From contig JAISGV010000003.1 in assembly GCA_031262885.1 (NCBI GenBank), positions 205,978-269,977 of the forward strand: 64,000 nucleotides of DNA. Reading direction: 5' to 3'. The stretch comes from Endomicrobium sp. (lineage in GTDB: Bacteria; Elusimicrobiota; Endomicrobiia; Endomicrobiales; Endomicrobiaceae). Under the pieces are notes generated by a model. That model had not been told where the DNA came from. It was given only the letters and a program-made list of their open reading frames with translations, and searched no databases. Made by a program: the position numbers and the translations under genes. Positions 1 through 9,618 of the stretch are shown here, one piece after another (the first letter of the stretch is position 1; each line of letters begins with the position of its first letter).

Positions 1-157
1 CTGTATCTACAAACTTTTGCTTTCCAGAAAAAAAAGGATGACATTTAGAACATATTTCTAATTTTATATATGATTTTGTTGCTCTAGTTTTAAAACTATA
101 ACCGCAAGCACAAGAAACAATACAGACCTTATATTCTGGGTGAATAGTTTTTTTCAT
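1..157 (-). CDS. rpmE: 50S ribosomal protein L31, 3' end outside window
   Basis: The N-terminal 52 residues are visible; the stop codon lies beyond the left edge. L31 is a small protein of the large ribosomal subunit that bridges to the 30S head. The family pattern is clear: MKKTIHPEY at the start, the Cys pair C16/C18, a second pair C36/C39 followed by HPF, and SGKQKFVDT. All four cysteines are kept, so this is the zinc-binding form. The ATG is preceded by AGGGAGA at good spacing. It lies downstream of rho, an order (rho-rpmE) seen in many bacteria. Confidence 0.93.
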   Translation of the reverse strand, partial: MKKTIHPEYKVCIVSCACGYSFKTRATKSYIKLEICSKCHPFFSGKQKFVDT

Positions 158-218
158 CTTATAAATCTCCCTCTTTCATAAATTGCATTTTTTCATTGTG
201 TGAAATACTTAAACTTTT

Positions 219-1511
219 TTATATGCCTTGCATACTAGAAAGTTCCATCTGTCTTAAAAAATCTTTATTAGATTTTGAATTAGCTAATCTTTTGATTAAT
301 TCTTCCATCATTTCGATAGAATTCATAGATGCCATCCATTTTCTTAATATCCACATTTTATTTTTCTCGTTTTCATTTAATAATAATTCTTCTTTTCTAG
401 TACTAGATCGTAAAAGGTCTATTGCTGGAAATATTCTTCTATCGGCAAGTTTCCTATCAAGATAAATTTCACAATTTCCTGTACCTTTAAATTCTTCAAA
501 AATCACATCATCCATTCTACTTCCAGTTTCTACCAAAGCTGTCCCTATAATTGTAAGACTTCCTCCTTCTTCTACATTTCTAGCAGCTCCAAAAAATCTT
601 TTAGGTCTTTGTAATGCATTTGAATCAAGTCCGCCTGACAAAACTCTTCCACTAGAGGGAATTGCTGTATTATAGGCTCTAGCTAATCTTGTAATTGAAT
701 CTAATAATATTACTACATCTCTTTTATTTTCAACCATTCTTTTTGCTTTTTCTATTACCATTTCCGCAACTTGTATATGTCTATCAGATGGTTCATCAAA
801 TGTAGAAAATATAACTTCTCCTTTAACTGAACGTTGCATATCAGTAACTTCTTCTGGACGTTCATCTATTAATAATACTATTAGTATCACATTTGAATCA
901 TTTTTAGTTATGGCATTGGCTATTTTTTGTAGTAAAATTGTTTTCCCTGTTCTTGGAGCAGCATTAATAAGAACTCTTTGACCTTTTCCTATAGGAACGA
1001 ACATATCTATAATTCTTGTAGATATTTCCTCATATTTTGTTTCAAGAATTATTTTATCATTTGGATACAACGGAGTAAGATTATCAAATAGATTTCTATT
1101 CCTTATTCCTTCTAAATTTTCTTGCCCATTTATTGATTTTACATGTAATAATGCAAAATATCGTTCCTGTTGTGATTGAGGAGGTCTTACAAAACCTGCA
1201 ACTGTGTCTCCCTTTCTTAACACGAATTTTTTTATTTGTGATGGAGATATGTAAATATCATCTGGGCCAGGGAGATAGTTATAATTTGGAGATCTTAGAA
1301 ATCCAAATCCATCAGGTAAAATTTCTAAAACACCTTCATCATACACTAGCTTGTTTGTTTTTGTTTGTATTTCAAAAATTTTTGCTATAAGTTCTTGTTT
1401 TCTTAAATTTCCAATGGAGTCTATTTTAAAATTTTTTGCGATTTCTATAAGTTCAGACATTGTACGTTTAGACAAAACAGATAAATTTATAGATCTCCTT
1501 ACATCTACCAT
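219..1511 (-). CDS. rho: Transcription termination factor Rho
   Basis: Hexameric RNA helicase that ends transcription at Rho-dependent sites. The 430-residue product has the Rho N-terminal helical domain (about residues 10-50), the cold-shock-like RNA-binding domain (about 55-125) and the RecA-type ATPase with Walker A APRTGKT near residue 187, Walker [11 protein letters not shown], and the Q/R-loop region [18 protein letters not shown] chose the ATG at 1511: GGAGG lies 11 bases upstream, and it begins 4 bases after the coaE stop. A longer reading would start at a TTG (1529) that itself overlaps that GGAGG, so it is unlikely. Length is normal for a Rho without an insertion. Confidence 0.95.
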   Translation of the reverse strand: MVDVRRSINLSVLSKRTMSELIEIAKNFKIDSIGNLRKQELIAKIFEIQTKTNKLVYDEGVLEILPDGFGFLRSPNYNYLPGPDDIYISPSQIKKFVLRKGDTVAGFVRPPQSQQERYFALLHVKSINGQENLEGIRNRNLFDNLTPLYPNDKIILETKYEEISTRIIDMFVPIGKGQRVLINAAPRTGKTILLQKIANAITKNDSNVILIVLLIDERPEEVTDMQRSVKGEVIFSTFDEPSDRHIQVAEMVIEKAKRMVENKRDVVILLDSITRLARAYNTAIPSSGRVLSGGLDSNALQRPKRFFGAARNVEEGGSLTIIGTALVETGSRMDDVIFEEFKGTGNCEIYLDRKLADRRIFPAIDLLRSSTRKEELLLNENEKNKMWILRKWMASMNSIEMMEELIKRLANSKSNKDFLRQMELSSMQGI

Positions 1512-1515
1512 TTTA

Positions 1516-2118
1516 TTATATTCCTCCAAACATAGATCTTAGTATTTTACGTATGTTAAATTGTAACTCTGTTTTAGTACCTACATTATCTAAGATAAAA
1601 TCAGCTAGTTTTGTTCTTTCATCACAAGGCATTTGTGATGAAATTCTGTTATTGATTTGTTCACAATTCAATTTGTCTCTTAACAATAACCGTTTGATTT
1701 GCACTTCTCTTGAAACATATATGGAAATTACCTTATCACATACTTTATGTAATCCAACTTCAAATAAAAGTGGGGCATTTATTACAATGTTACAATTTTT
1801 TACAATTTTTTTTCTAAAAAAAATTAAATCATAAATAATAGACACTATTGAATTATGAAGAATTTTTTCTATATTTGTTTTAATAACTTTATTTGAAAAG
1901 AAAATATTAGATAATTTTTTTCTATTTAAAAATCCTTCAGATGTTAAGATATTTTTTCCAAAAATTTTTAATATATTAATAAAACCTGTTGTCCCTTTTT
2001 TAGTAAGTTCATGAGATATAACATCTGCATCTATAGTATATACATCAATTAATGTTTTAATATATTTTACACTTTCATTTTTTCCAGAAGCAATACCTCC
2101 TGTAAGACCAATTATCAT
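1516..2118 (-). CDS. coaE: Dephospho-CoA kinase
   Basis: Last step of coenzyme A synthesis: ATP-dependent phosphorylation of the ribose 3'-OH of dephospho-CoA in the cytosol. The 200-residue product begins with the P-loop [12 protein letters not shown], followed by the substrate-binding D-A-D motif (DADVISHEL). Asn replaces the usual Ser/Thr after the P-loop Lys, a small departure. The C-terminal half has the CoaE pattern [19 protein letters not shown] and DFILDN. It sits between the polA fragment (7-base gap) and rho (4-base gap) and is probably in one transcript with both. Confidence 0.93.
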   Translation of the reverse strand: MIIGLTGGIASGKNESVKYIKTLIDVYTIDADVISHELTKKGTTGFINILKIFGKNILTSEGFLNRKKLSNIFFSNKVIKTNIEKILHNSIVSIIYDLIFFRKKIVKNCNIVINAPLLFEVGLHKVCDKVISIYVSREVQIKRLLLRDKLNCEQINNRISSQMPCDERTKLADFILDNVGTKTELQFNIRKILRSMFGGI

Positions 2119-2125
2119 ATTTTAT

Positions 2126-2977
2126 TTATCCTTTTTTGAATTCTTTTAAAAAGCTATATAGTTCATATTTTTCCAAAAAAGATAGAAATTTTTGTAAATT
2201 TAATTGTTTGACTTTTAAATCGTCAATTTTTATATTAATAGGTACATTTTTATTTAATTCAATTAATTTTTTACTTAATCTAGATTTTTCTAATCCATTA
2301 TGTAATAAAGTATTTAATTTACCTTTTATAATATTTATATTATGAAATAAATTTTCTAATGTGCAAAAATTTTTTATTAATTTTATTGCTGTTTTCTTTC
2401 CTATGCCTTTTATACCTGGTATATTGTCAACAATATCTCCCATTAGAGCCAAAACATCTATAATTTGTTTTGGATTTATTCCATATTTTTCTTTAATTTT
2501 ATTACTGTTGTACATAGTATTTTGTGAATCATTCCAAACTACTACTTCATTATTATTTACTAGTTGTAACAAATCCTTATCACCAGTAATAATAATTTTT
2601 TGTAAATTATTATTTTTAGTAAGTTCAACTATTGTAGCAATTAAATCATCTGCTTCATAACCCTTAAGTTCAAGGCTTTTTATGTTTAAAACCTCTAATG
2701 CTTCTTTTATAATTGGTATTTGGCCAACTAATTTTTTACTAGAAGGCAATCTATTTTTTTTGTAATCTTTGTATATTTCATGTCTAAAATACTTTGCAGG
2801 ATAATCAAAACAAATTACAATATAGTTTGGTTTAATTTTTTTTTTAAATTTAAATAATAATTTTACAAAACCATATACAGCATTAATTTGTGTTCCTTTA
2901 TATGTTAACATTGTAGGTAAAGCATGAAATACTCGATGTATATATGCATTAGCGTCTATAATTATTAATTTTTCCAT
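2126..2977 (-). CDS. polA: Stand-alone 5'-3' exonuclease domain of DNA polymerase I
   Basis: Flap/5'-nuclease that would remove RNA primers during Okazaki fragment maturation. The 283 residues cover only the N-terminal nuclease of Pol I: IIDANAYIHRVFHALP at the start, YEADDLIATI, ITGDKDLLQLV, and the helix-hairpin-helix MGDIVDNIPGIKGIGKKTA. The metal-binding acidic residues are all present. The 3'-5' exonuclease-like and polymerase domains (about 600 residues in typical Pol I) are absent; the gene stops normally and coaE begins 7 bases later. polA lies near coaE in other bacteria such as Bacillus, so this looks like a truncated polA rather than an unrelated YpcP/Xni-type exonuclease, but that is inference. 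Confidence 0.85.
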   Translation of the reverse strand: MEKLIIIDANAYIHRVFHALPTMLTYKGTQINAVYGFVKLLFKFKKKIKPNYIVICFDYPAKYFRHEIYKDYKKNRLPSSKKLVGQIPIIKEALEVLNIKSLELKGYEADDLIATIVELTKNNNLQKIIITGDKDLLQLVNNNEVVVWNDSQNTMYNSNKIKEKYGINPKQIIDVLALMGDIVDNIPGIKGIGKKTAIKLIKNFCTLENLFHNINIIKGKLNTLLHNGLEKSRLSKKLIELNKNVPINIKIDDLKVKQLNLQKFLSFLEKYELYSFLKEFKKG

Positions 2978-2981
2978 TAGA

Positions 2982-3914
2982 TTAAATATTTAATGAATCA
3001 ATATATGATTTGGCATTTAATATTGCTATTGCGCCATCTGCTGTTGCTGTTATAATTTGTTTTATTTTATTTTGTTTGATATCCCCACATGCAAAAATTC
3101 CAGGAATTTTTGTACTCATGCTAATAGGATTAACTATCACATATCCAAAATTATTAATAACATCATTCATGATAAATGAATTGTTAGGCTTCATTCCTAT
3201 AAAAATAAAAACACCATCTATATTTAGTTGGTTAACAATACCAGTATTTACATTTTTTATTTTTACTGTTTTTACATAATCATCTCCACAAATTTTTTCT
3301 AAAATTGTATTATATATTACCTCGATATTTTTACATTGTTTTAATTTTTCATACTGATTTGTTTCTGACATAAATTTATTTTTCTTATTAATAATTTTTA
3401 TATTATTAGCAAACTTTGATAAATAAATAGCATTTTTTATTGCAGTTTCATTATTACCAATTATTAAAATATTTTTTTTTATATAAAATGGAGCATCACA
3501 TATAGAACATAAAGAAATACCTTTTCCTAAAAATTTTGATTCACCTGGAATTCCTAAAGTTTTATTACTAGTACCAGAAGCAATGATAACTACTTTTGTA
3601 TTATAGCTAGCATTATTAGTTATTATCTCCTTAGTAGTATTATTATTAACATGTATTTTTAATGCTTCTTCGTATATTATACTAATTTCAGGTTTATTAG
3701 CATGTTTTAGAAGTCTTTCTGATAAATCATTTCCACTTATACCAATATTAAACCCTGGATAGTTGTTGATTAAATTTACTTCTATGAGTTTTCCACCACA
3801 TATTCTTTTTTCTATAAGGAGTGTTTTTAGTTTTAATTGTGAAGCGTAAATTGCTGAAGTTAACCCTGCAGGTCCACCTCCAATAATAATAACATCATAA
3901 ATTTTATTTATAAT
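2982..3914 (-). CDS. trxB: Thioredoxin reductase-like flavoprotein with no standard start codon
   Basis: The frame is open without interruption from trxA to 2982 and encodes a full-length reductase of about 306-310 residues: FAD-binding YDVIIIGGGPAGL at the N-terminus, NNYPGF, the redox-active CSICD, and the C-terminal FAD motif GIFACGDI. No ATG, GTG or TTG occurs in frame until an internal ATG at 3371, which would lose the FAD site and the Cys pair. Candidate starts are ATT at 3914 (about 10 bases after AAGGA, within the end of trxA) or ATT at 3902. The NADPH-binding motifs are eroded: GNNETA replaces the usual GGGxxA, and NKKNKF replaces HRRDxFR. It may be a ferredoxin-dependent type or a start-codon pseudogene. 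Confidence 0.75.
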   Translation of the reverse strand: MINKIYDVIIIGGGPAGLTSAIYASQLKLKTLLIEKRICGGKLIEVNLINNYPGFNIGISGNDLSERLLKHANKPEISIIYEEALKIHVNNNTTKEIITNNASYNTKVVIIASGTSNKTLGIPGESKFLGKGISLCSICDAPFYIKKNILIIGNNETAIKNAIYLSKFANNIKIINKKNKFMSETNQYEKLKQCKNIEVIYNTILEKICGDDYVKTVKIKNVNTGIVNQLNIDGVFIFIGMKPNNSFIMNDVINNFGYVIVNPISMSTKIPGIFACGDIKQNKIKQIITATADGAIAILNAKSYIDSLNI

Positions 3915-4240
3915 ATTGTTTCCATCCTTTTTATCATTTCTTCTATATCATTCATAGCTCTTACTCCAACCATTCTATTAAATACTACTCCGTTTTTAAA
4001 GAAAACTATGCATGGTATTGAAGTGATATTATATTTTTTAACTAACAATATATTATTATCTGTATTTACTTTAACTATTTTTAGCTTATTATAATCCTTA
4101 TAATTAATAGCTAACTTATCAATAATTTTTGCTAACATTTTACATGGCCCACACCATGGAGCCCAAAAATCTACTAATACTGGTATATTGGATAATAAAA
4201 CTTCCTGTTCAAAATTTTTCTCACTAATTTCAATTATCAT
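3908..4240 (-). CDS. trxA: Thioredoxin
   Basis: Cytosolic 110-residue disulfide reductase. The active site WCGPCK follows VDFWAP, and the cis-Pro region is TSIPCIVFF; there is an extra Cys next to the cis-Pro (IPC). Length and fold are typical for a single-domain thioredoxin. It lies directly upstream of trxB, whose coding frame runs into its last codons, so the two probably form a translationally coupled reductase/thioredoxin pair. Confidence 0.94.
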   Translation of the reverse strand: MIIEISEKNFEQEVLLSNIPVLVDFWAPWCGPCKMLAKIIDKLAINYKDYNKLKIVKVNTDNNILLVKKYNITSIPCIVFFKNGVVFNRMVGVRAMNDIEEMIKRMETIL

Positions 4241-4266
4241 TATTTAGTTTCCCTTATTTTAAGTTG

Positions 4267-5214
4267 TTATAGTTTTATAAAACTATCTCCAATTGATATT
4301 TGTTTACCTTGAATAAAACTCCAAGATGACATTATCGCTTTGTTTTCAATTTGTATTTTTCGTACTAAAATAGACCCAATTGAGCATGTTATTAAAAATC
4401 CTTCTTTTTTTATTATTGATACTAGTATACCTATTTTTTTGTTTATTGAGACTTCTTCGAAAACATCAACATCAATAAATTTGATTCTTTTTCCTATAAG
4501 TTTCCCTGATGTTATAAAAGAATATATACATGGCCATATATATAACCCTCTAAATTGATTATATATATCAATAGCTCTTTTTTTCCAATTTACTAAACCT
4601 TGTTCTTTTTTTATAATTGGTGCATAACTTGGTTTACCTTTTTGTGGTATTGTTTTTTTTTTTTTCATAGTATATTCAATACTTTTATTCATTACTCTAA
4701 TACCTATAGGCATTAATTTATTAATTAGAGTTTTTGCAGTATCTTTCTTATTTATATGAATATAATCTTGAAAAATTATATTTCCTGTATCAATATTTTC
4801 TTCAATGAAAAAAGATGTAACTCCTGTTATATTTTCTCCATTACACAAAGCATGTTGAATGGGAGCGGCTCCTCTGTATTTAGGTAATAAAGAAAAATGT
4901 ATATTAAAAATTTTGTATTTAGGTAATTTAAAAATCGATTTTGGTATTTTTTTCCCATAAGATACAACAATTCCAAAATCTGCATTAAAATTCTTTATTA
5001 TATGCGAAATATCTATTGTAAATTTTTCTGGTTGTATAAGTTTAATTCTATTATCATTAGCATAAATTTTAACTTCAGAAAATACTCTTTTTCTACCTCT
5101 ATAAGCTTTTTTATCTGGAGATGTTATAACTAAAATATTATAATCATTCATATGTAATTCTTTAAGGTAAATTTTAGAAATATAAGAATTACCAAAAAAT
5201 AATACATTTACCAA
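4267..5214 (-). CDS. fmt: Methionyl-tRNA formyltransferase
   Basis: Adds a formyl group from 10-formyl-THF to Met-tRNA(fMet) for initiation. The product is 315 residues. Visible are the N-terminal VNVLFFGNSYISK, the catalytic region FNIHFSLLPKYRGAAPIQ with the Asn-His pair, and the downstream ENIDTGNI. The start is a TTG at 5214 with AAGGA nine bases upstream; the nearby ATG is out of frame. It overlaps the def stop by 7 bases, the usual def-fmt pairing (formylation and deformylation). An A13 run lies in the coding sequence (4653-4665), in frame in this assembly. Confidence 0.93.
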   Translation of the reverse strand: MVNVLFFGNSYISKIYLKELHMNDYNILVITSPDKKAYRGRKRVFSEVKIYANDNRIKLIQPEKFTIDISHIIKNFNADFGIVVSYGKKIPKSIFKLPKYKIFNIHFSLLPKYRGAAPIQHALCNGENITGVTSFFIEENIDTGNIIFQDYIHINKKDTAKTLINKLMPIGIRVMNKSIEYTMKKKKTIPQKGKPSYAPIIKKEQGLVNWKKRAIDIYNQFRGLYIWPCIYSFITSGKLIGKRIKFIDVDVFEEVSINKKIGILVSIIKKEGFLITCSIGSILVRKIQIENKAIMSSWSFIQGKQISIGDSFIKL

Positions 5215-5708
5215 ATTTTAAGATCCTTTCTTTTTTTTATTTCGTTTTCAATAATCTCTTTTCTAGTTTTAGATAAATAATCTATAAATAGCTTTCCATT
5301 TAAATGATCTATCTCATGTTGAACAATTACTGAAAACATGTCATATGCTTCTATTATATGATGTTTATTGTTAAGATCTGTATAATTAACTATAATTTTA
5401 TTAAAACGTTCTATATTCTCATAAAATCCTGGAATAGATAGACAACCTTCTTTATTTTTTATTTTAGTCTTTCCAGGAATAATTTTAGGATTTATCATAA
5501 TAATTGCTTTTTTATATTTTTGATCCATTACTATACAAAGCTTTAACGGAAAACCAACTTGAGGGGCTGCAATTCCAATACCATACAAACTATACATTGT
5601 TTTAATCATATTATATGCAAGTTTTGTAACTTTACTATTTATTTCTTTTATTGTTTCTGTTTCTTGCCTTAATATAGGATTTCCATATTTTTTTATTTCT
5701 AAGTTCAT
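5208..5708 (-). CDS. def: Peptide deformylase
   Basis: Metalloenzyme that removes the N-formyl group from nascent proteins. The 166-residue product has all three family motifs: GIGIAAPQVG, EGCLSIPG with the metal-ligand Cys, and QHEIDHLNG with the two His ligands and the catalytic Glu. It precedes fmt in the same transcript with a 7-base overlap. The 79-base gap to the divergent glycosylase gene should hold promoters for both directions. Confidence 0.95.
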   Translation of the reverse strand: MNLEIKKYGNPILRQETETIKEINSKVTKLAYNMIKTMYSLYGIGIAAPQVGFPLKLCIVMDQKYKKAIIMINPKIIPGKTKIKNKEGCLSIPGFYENIERFNKIIVNYTDLNNKHHIIEAYDMFSVIVQHEIDHLNGKLFIDYLSKTRKEIIENEIKKRKDLKIW

Positions 5709-5787
5709 AATTACTTTTTTAGTTTAACATTTAAAATATAAATTTTCAACAGTTTATTCCGAAAAAATAATATATAATCTGTTAATT

Positions 5788-6483
5788 ATGAATAATAATA
5801 TTACTATAGATTCAATAAAATTTTTAAAAACACCTTCAAGTAATTTCTGTAATATTAATAATTTAAAAGATTTTTGGAAAAAAATAAAAAAAATGATTAT
5901 ATTTCGTGAGAATCATTTTACTAAAATCTGGGAAATTGGAACGGATACAGATTTTTTTGCAGAATTAATGTTCTGTTTATTTACTCCTCAAAGTAAAGCA
6001 ATATTATGTTGGCAAACAGTTATAAATATTATGCAAAATAATTTATTTTCGGATTTACAAAGTATTGAAAATTATACAAAACATATTAGATTTGGACATA
6101 AAAAAGCTAAGTATTTAATAGCAGCAAGAGATTTTTTTACAGTTAATAATAATTTGATAATTAAATCTAAATTGAAAACTTTTAAAAATATATATACTGC
6201 TAGGAGTTGGATTGTAAAAAATATTAAAGGTATAGGATACAAAGAAGCAAGTCATTTTCTTAGGAATATAGGTATGTCAAACAATTTTTCTATTTTAGAT
6301 AGACATATTTTAAAAAATTTATTGTATTTTAAAGTAATAGATAAAATACCAAAAATTCTTAATATGAAAATTTATTTAGATATAGAAACTAAAATGAAAA
6401 ACTTTGCAACAAATATTGGTATTCCTATATCACATTTGGATATGTTATTCTGGTGTAAGAATACTGGGGGTATTTTTAAATAA
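5788..6483 (+). CDS. ogg: 8-oxoguanine DNA glycosylase/AP lyase (Ogg2-like)
   Basis: Base-excision repair enzyme of the HhH-GPD superfamily, 231 residues. The Ogg2/archaeal-type catalytic segment is clear: KGIGYKEASHFLRNIG with the catalytic Lys, then SILDRHILKNL with the catalytic Asp. The N-terminal half has CLFTPQSKA in the place where relatives have a similar motif. It lacks the Fe-S cluster cysteines of endonuclease III, which argues against Nth. It is one of only two genes on the plus strand and is divergent from def. There is no Shine-Dalgarno before the ATG, and a TATAAT ends just 9 bases upstream, so the transcript may be leaderless. Confidence 0.82.
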   Translation: MNNNITIDSIKFLKTPSSNFCNINNLKDFWKKIKKMIIFRENHFTKIWEIGTDTDFFAELMFCLFTPQSKAILCWQTVINIMQNNLFSDLQSIENYTKHIRFGHKKAKYLIAARDFFTVNNNLIIKSKLKTFKNIYTARSWIVKNIKGIGYKEASHFLRNIGMSNNFSILDRHILKNLLYFKVIDKIPKILNMKIYLDIETKMKNFATNIGIPISHLDMLFWCKNTGGIFK

Positions 6484-6570
6484 TCTTTTTAGTATAAATT
6501 GTTTAAAATAAAGTAGGTATGTTTATAACAAAAAACATCATTTAGATTGTTTAAAAAATAAAATAAACTT

Positions 6571-6599
6571 TCAAAGAAAAAATATAAGTTAATATAATT
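6571..6599 (+). promoter_or_regulatory. Probable sigma-70 promoter of the recombinase gene
   Basis: TTCAAA (6571-6576) and TATAAT (6594-6599) are separated by 17 bases, 20 bases before the GTG start of the recombinase. In such AT-rich DNA a TATAAT alone means little; the spacing and position make it plausible. The rest of the 136-base gap after the glycosylase gene shows nothing else recognisable. Confidence 0.45.
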
Positions 6600-6619
6600 A
6601 AAAAGGTTATAAAATTTAA

Positions 6620-7534
6620 GTGGAAATAAAAAATGTTTATTTAAAAGATTTTACTAAATATCTTAAAGCTGAAAGAAATTATTCAATATATACTATAAAA
6701 GCTTATAGTAGAGATATTATAGATTTTATTAATTTTTTAAAGATTGATAATAGATTTTATAAAGTTACAAAGTATGAAATTCGAAATTTTTTAAAACATT
6801 TAAATAAAAATAAAAATTTAAGTAAAAGTAGTATTATAAGAAAGTTTGCCTCACTTCGTACTTTTTTTAGGTTTTTAATGATTAACAATGTTATTAGTAA
6901 AAATCCTATTGAGGATGTAGTTGTTAAATTTAGGAAAAACATAAAAGTTCCAATTTTTCTTACAGAACTGGAAATATCAAAACTGTTGTCTGTTAATAAT
7001 ATAAAATTCAGAGATAAAGCTATAATAGAATTATTATATTCTTGTGGATTAAGAGTTGGTGAATTAGTAAATTTAGATATAGGAAATGTAAATTTTATCT
7101 TGAATACAATACACATTTTAGGAAAAGGCAATAAAACTAGAATAGTTCCAATAGGAAAATATTGTATTAAAGCTTTAAGTAATTATATTTTTGAACGTAA
7201 AGTTTTGAATTTACCTCATTCTACTTCTGACCCATTATTTTTGAATAGTCATTTTAATAGAATGAATCAAAGAACTATAAGAAAAATATTGGATTCAATA
7301 ATTCATAAATCTGGAATTAAAAAAAGAATAAGCCCTCACACTATACGTCATACTTTTGCGACACATTTAATAGATAGAGGATGTGATTTGAGAACTGTAC
7401 AAGAAATATTAGGACATAAAAATTTAGTAACAACACAAATATATACACATGTAACAATCAGTACATTACGTAAAATTTACGATAAAAGTCATCCTTTTAT
7501 TAAAACAAAAAAAACAACCCTAAAAGAAATTTAG
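6620..7534 (+). CDS. xerC: Tyrosine recombinase, XerC/XerD family
   Basis: Site-specific recombinase of 304 residues, probably one half of the XerCD chromosome dimer resolution pair. An N-terminal SAM-like core-binding domain (about 1-90) is followed by the catalytic domain with Arg (GLRVGELVNL), Lys (GKGNKTR), HTIRHTFATHL, His (GHKNLVTTQ) and nucleophile Tyr (IYTHV). The start is GTG at 6620 with AAAAGG 13 bases upstream. The tail ends SHPFIKTKK rather than the HPRS of the second recombinase at 19984-20888, so I call this XerC and the other XerD; the naming is tentative. The stop codon lies inside the terminator hairpin. Confidence 0.85.
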   Translation: MEIKNVYLKDFTKYLKAERNYSIYTIKAYSRDIIDFINFLKIDNRFYKVTKYEIRNFLKHLNKNKNLSKSSIIRKFASLRTFFRFLMINNVISKNPIEDVVVKFRKNIKVPIFLTELEISKLLSVNNIKFRDKAIIELLYSCGLRVGELVNLDIGNVNFILNTIHILGKGNKTRIVPIGKYCIKALSNYIFERKVLNLPHSTSDPLFLNSHFNRMNQRTIRKILDSIIHKSGIKKRISPHTIRHTFATHLIDRGCDLRTVQEILGHKNLVTTQIYTHVTISTLRKIYDKSHPFIKTKKTTLKEI

Positions 7535-7550
7535 GGTTGTTTTTTTTTAA
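7514..7550. terminator. Bidirectional intrinsic terminator between xerC and groEL
   Basis: An 11-bp perfect stem (7514-7524 with 7530-7540; loop AGAAA) is flanked by a T-run on the plus strand (7540-7548) and an A-run on the other side that becomes a U-run on the minus strand. It lies between convergent genes and can end transcription from both. The xerC stop codon TAG (7532-7534) is within the right arm. Confidence 0.9.
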
Positions 7551-7561
7551 CTATTTTCAAA

Positions 7562-9229
<1,668 letters not shown>

Positions 9230-9237
9230 TTACATTT

Positions 9238-9522
9238 TTATTCTAATATTCCAAGTATATCATCTTGTGACATTATAAGATAATCCATATCATCAATTTT
9301 TACTTCTGTGCCTGAATATTTCCCAAAAAGTACTTTATCTCCCTTTTTAACATCAAAAGCAACAATTTTACCATCATTTGATTTTTTACCAGTTCCTAAC
9401 GCAATAACTTCTCCTTCTTGAGGTTTTTCTTTTGCAGTATCTGGAATAATAATACCGCTTTTCTTAATCTCCTTAACATCTGTAGGTTTTACTAAAATTT
9501 TCTCTCCTAATGGTCTTATCAT
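9238..9522 (-). CDS. groES: Co-chaperonin GroES (Hsp10)
   Basis: Heptameric lid of the GroEL chamber, 94 residues. It begins IRPLGEKILVKP and contains the mobile loop with SGIIIPDTAKEKPQ, then YSGTEVKIDDMDYLIM and the end DILGILE. A strong GGAGGG lies 5 bases before the ATG. It is first in the operon, with the promoter and CIRCE element immediately upstream. Confidence 0.97.
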   Translation of the reverse strand: MIRPLGEKILVKPTDVKEIKKSGIIIPDTAKEKPQEGEVIALGTGKKSNDGKIVAFDVKKGDKVLFGKYSGTEVKIDDMDYLIMSQDDILGILE

Positions 9523-9558
9523 AAAACCCTCCTTTATTTTTTTATACAGCTAACTATT

Positions 9559-9585
9559 TTAGCACTGTCATTAATTAGTTGCCAA
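9559..9585 (-). promoter_or_regulatory. CIRCE operator (HrcA binding site)
   Basis: TTGGCAACT, nine bases, then CAGTGCTAA. The right arm matches the consensus GAGTGCTAA at 8 of 9 positions; the left arm is weaker (5 of 9 to TTAGCACTC). Spacer length is exactly nine. It begins at the last base of the -10 box of the groESL promoter, where bound HrcA repressor would block transcription until heat shock. hrcA is not in the window. Confidence 0.75.
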
Positions 9586-9614
9586 TTATATAAAATAGGA
9601 ATAACTTTTGTCAA
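9585..9614 (-). promoter_or_regulatory. groESL promoter (sigma-70 type)
   Basis: Both boxes match consensus perfectly: TTGACA at 9614-9609 and TATAAT at 9590-9585, 18 bases apart. The CIRCE element overlaps the transcription start region. The -35 box lies 5 bases past the end of the upstream MATE gene. Confidence 0.85.
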
Positions 9615-9618
9615 GAAT

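Noticed and set aside
2982..3371. trxB as a truncated 129-residue fragment starting at the ATG at 3371
   Set aside because: The same frame is open with full thioredoxin reductase sequence for another 530 bases upstream, including the FAD site and redox cysteines; only the start codon is unusual.
3908..4000. Programmed -1 frameshift fusing TrxA and TrxB
   Set aside because: The overlap has only A5 and no strong slippery heptamer in the right phase; kept only as an alternative to AUU initiation.
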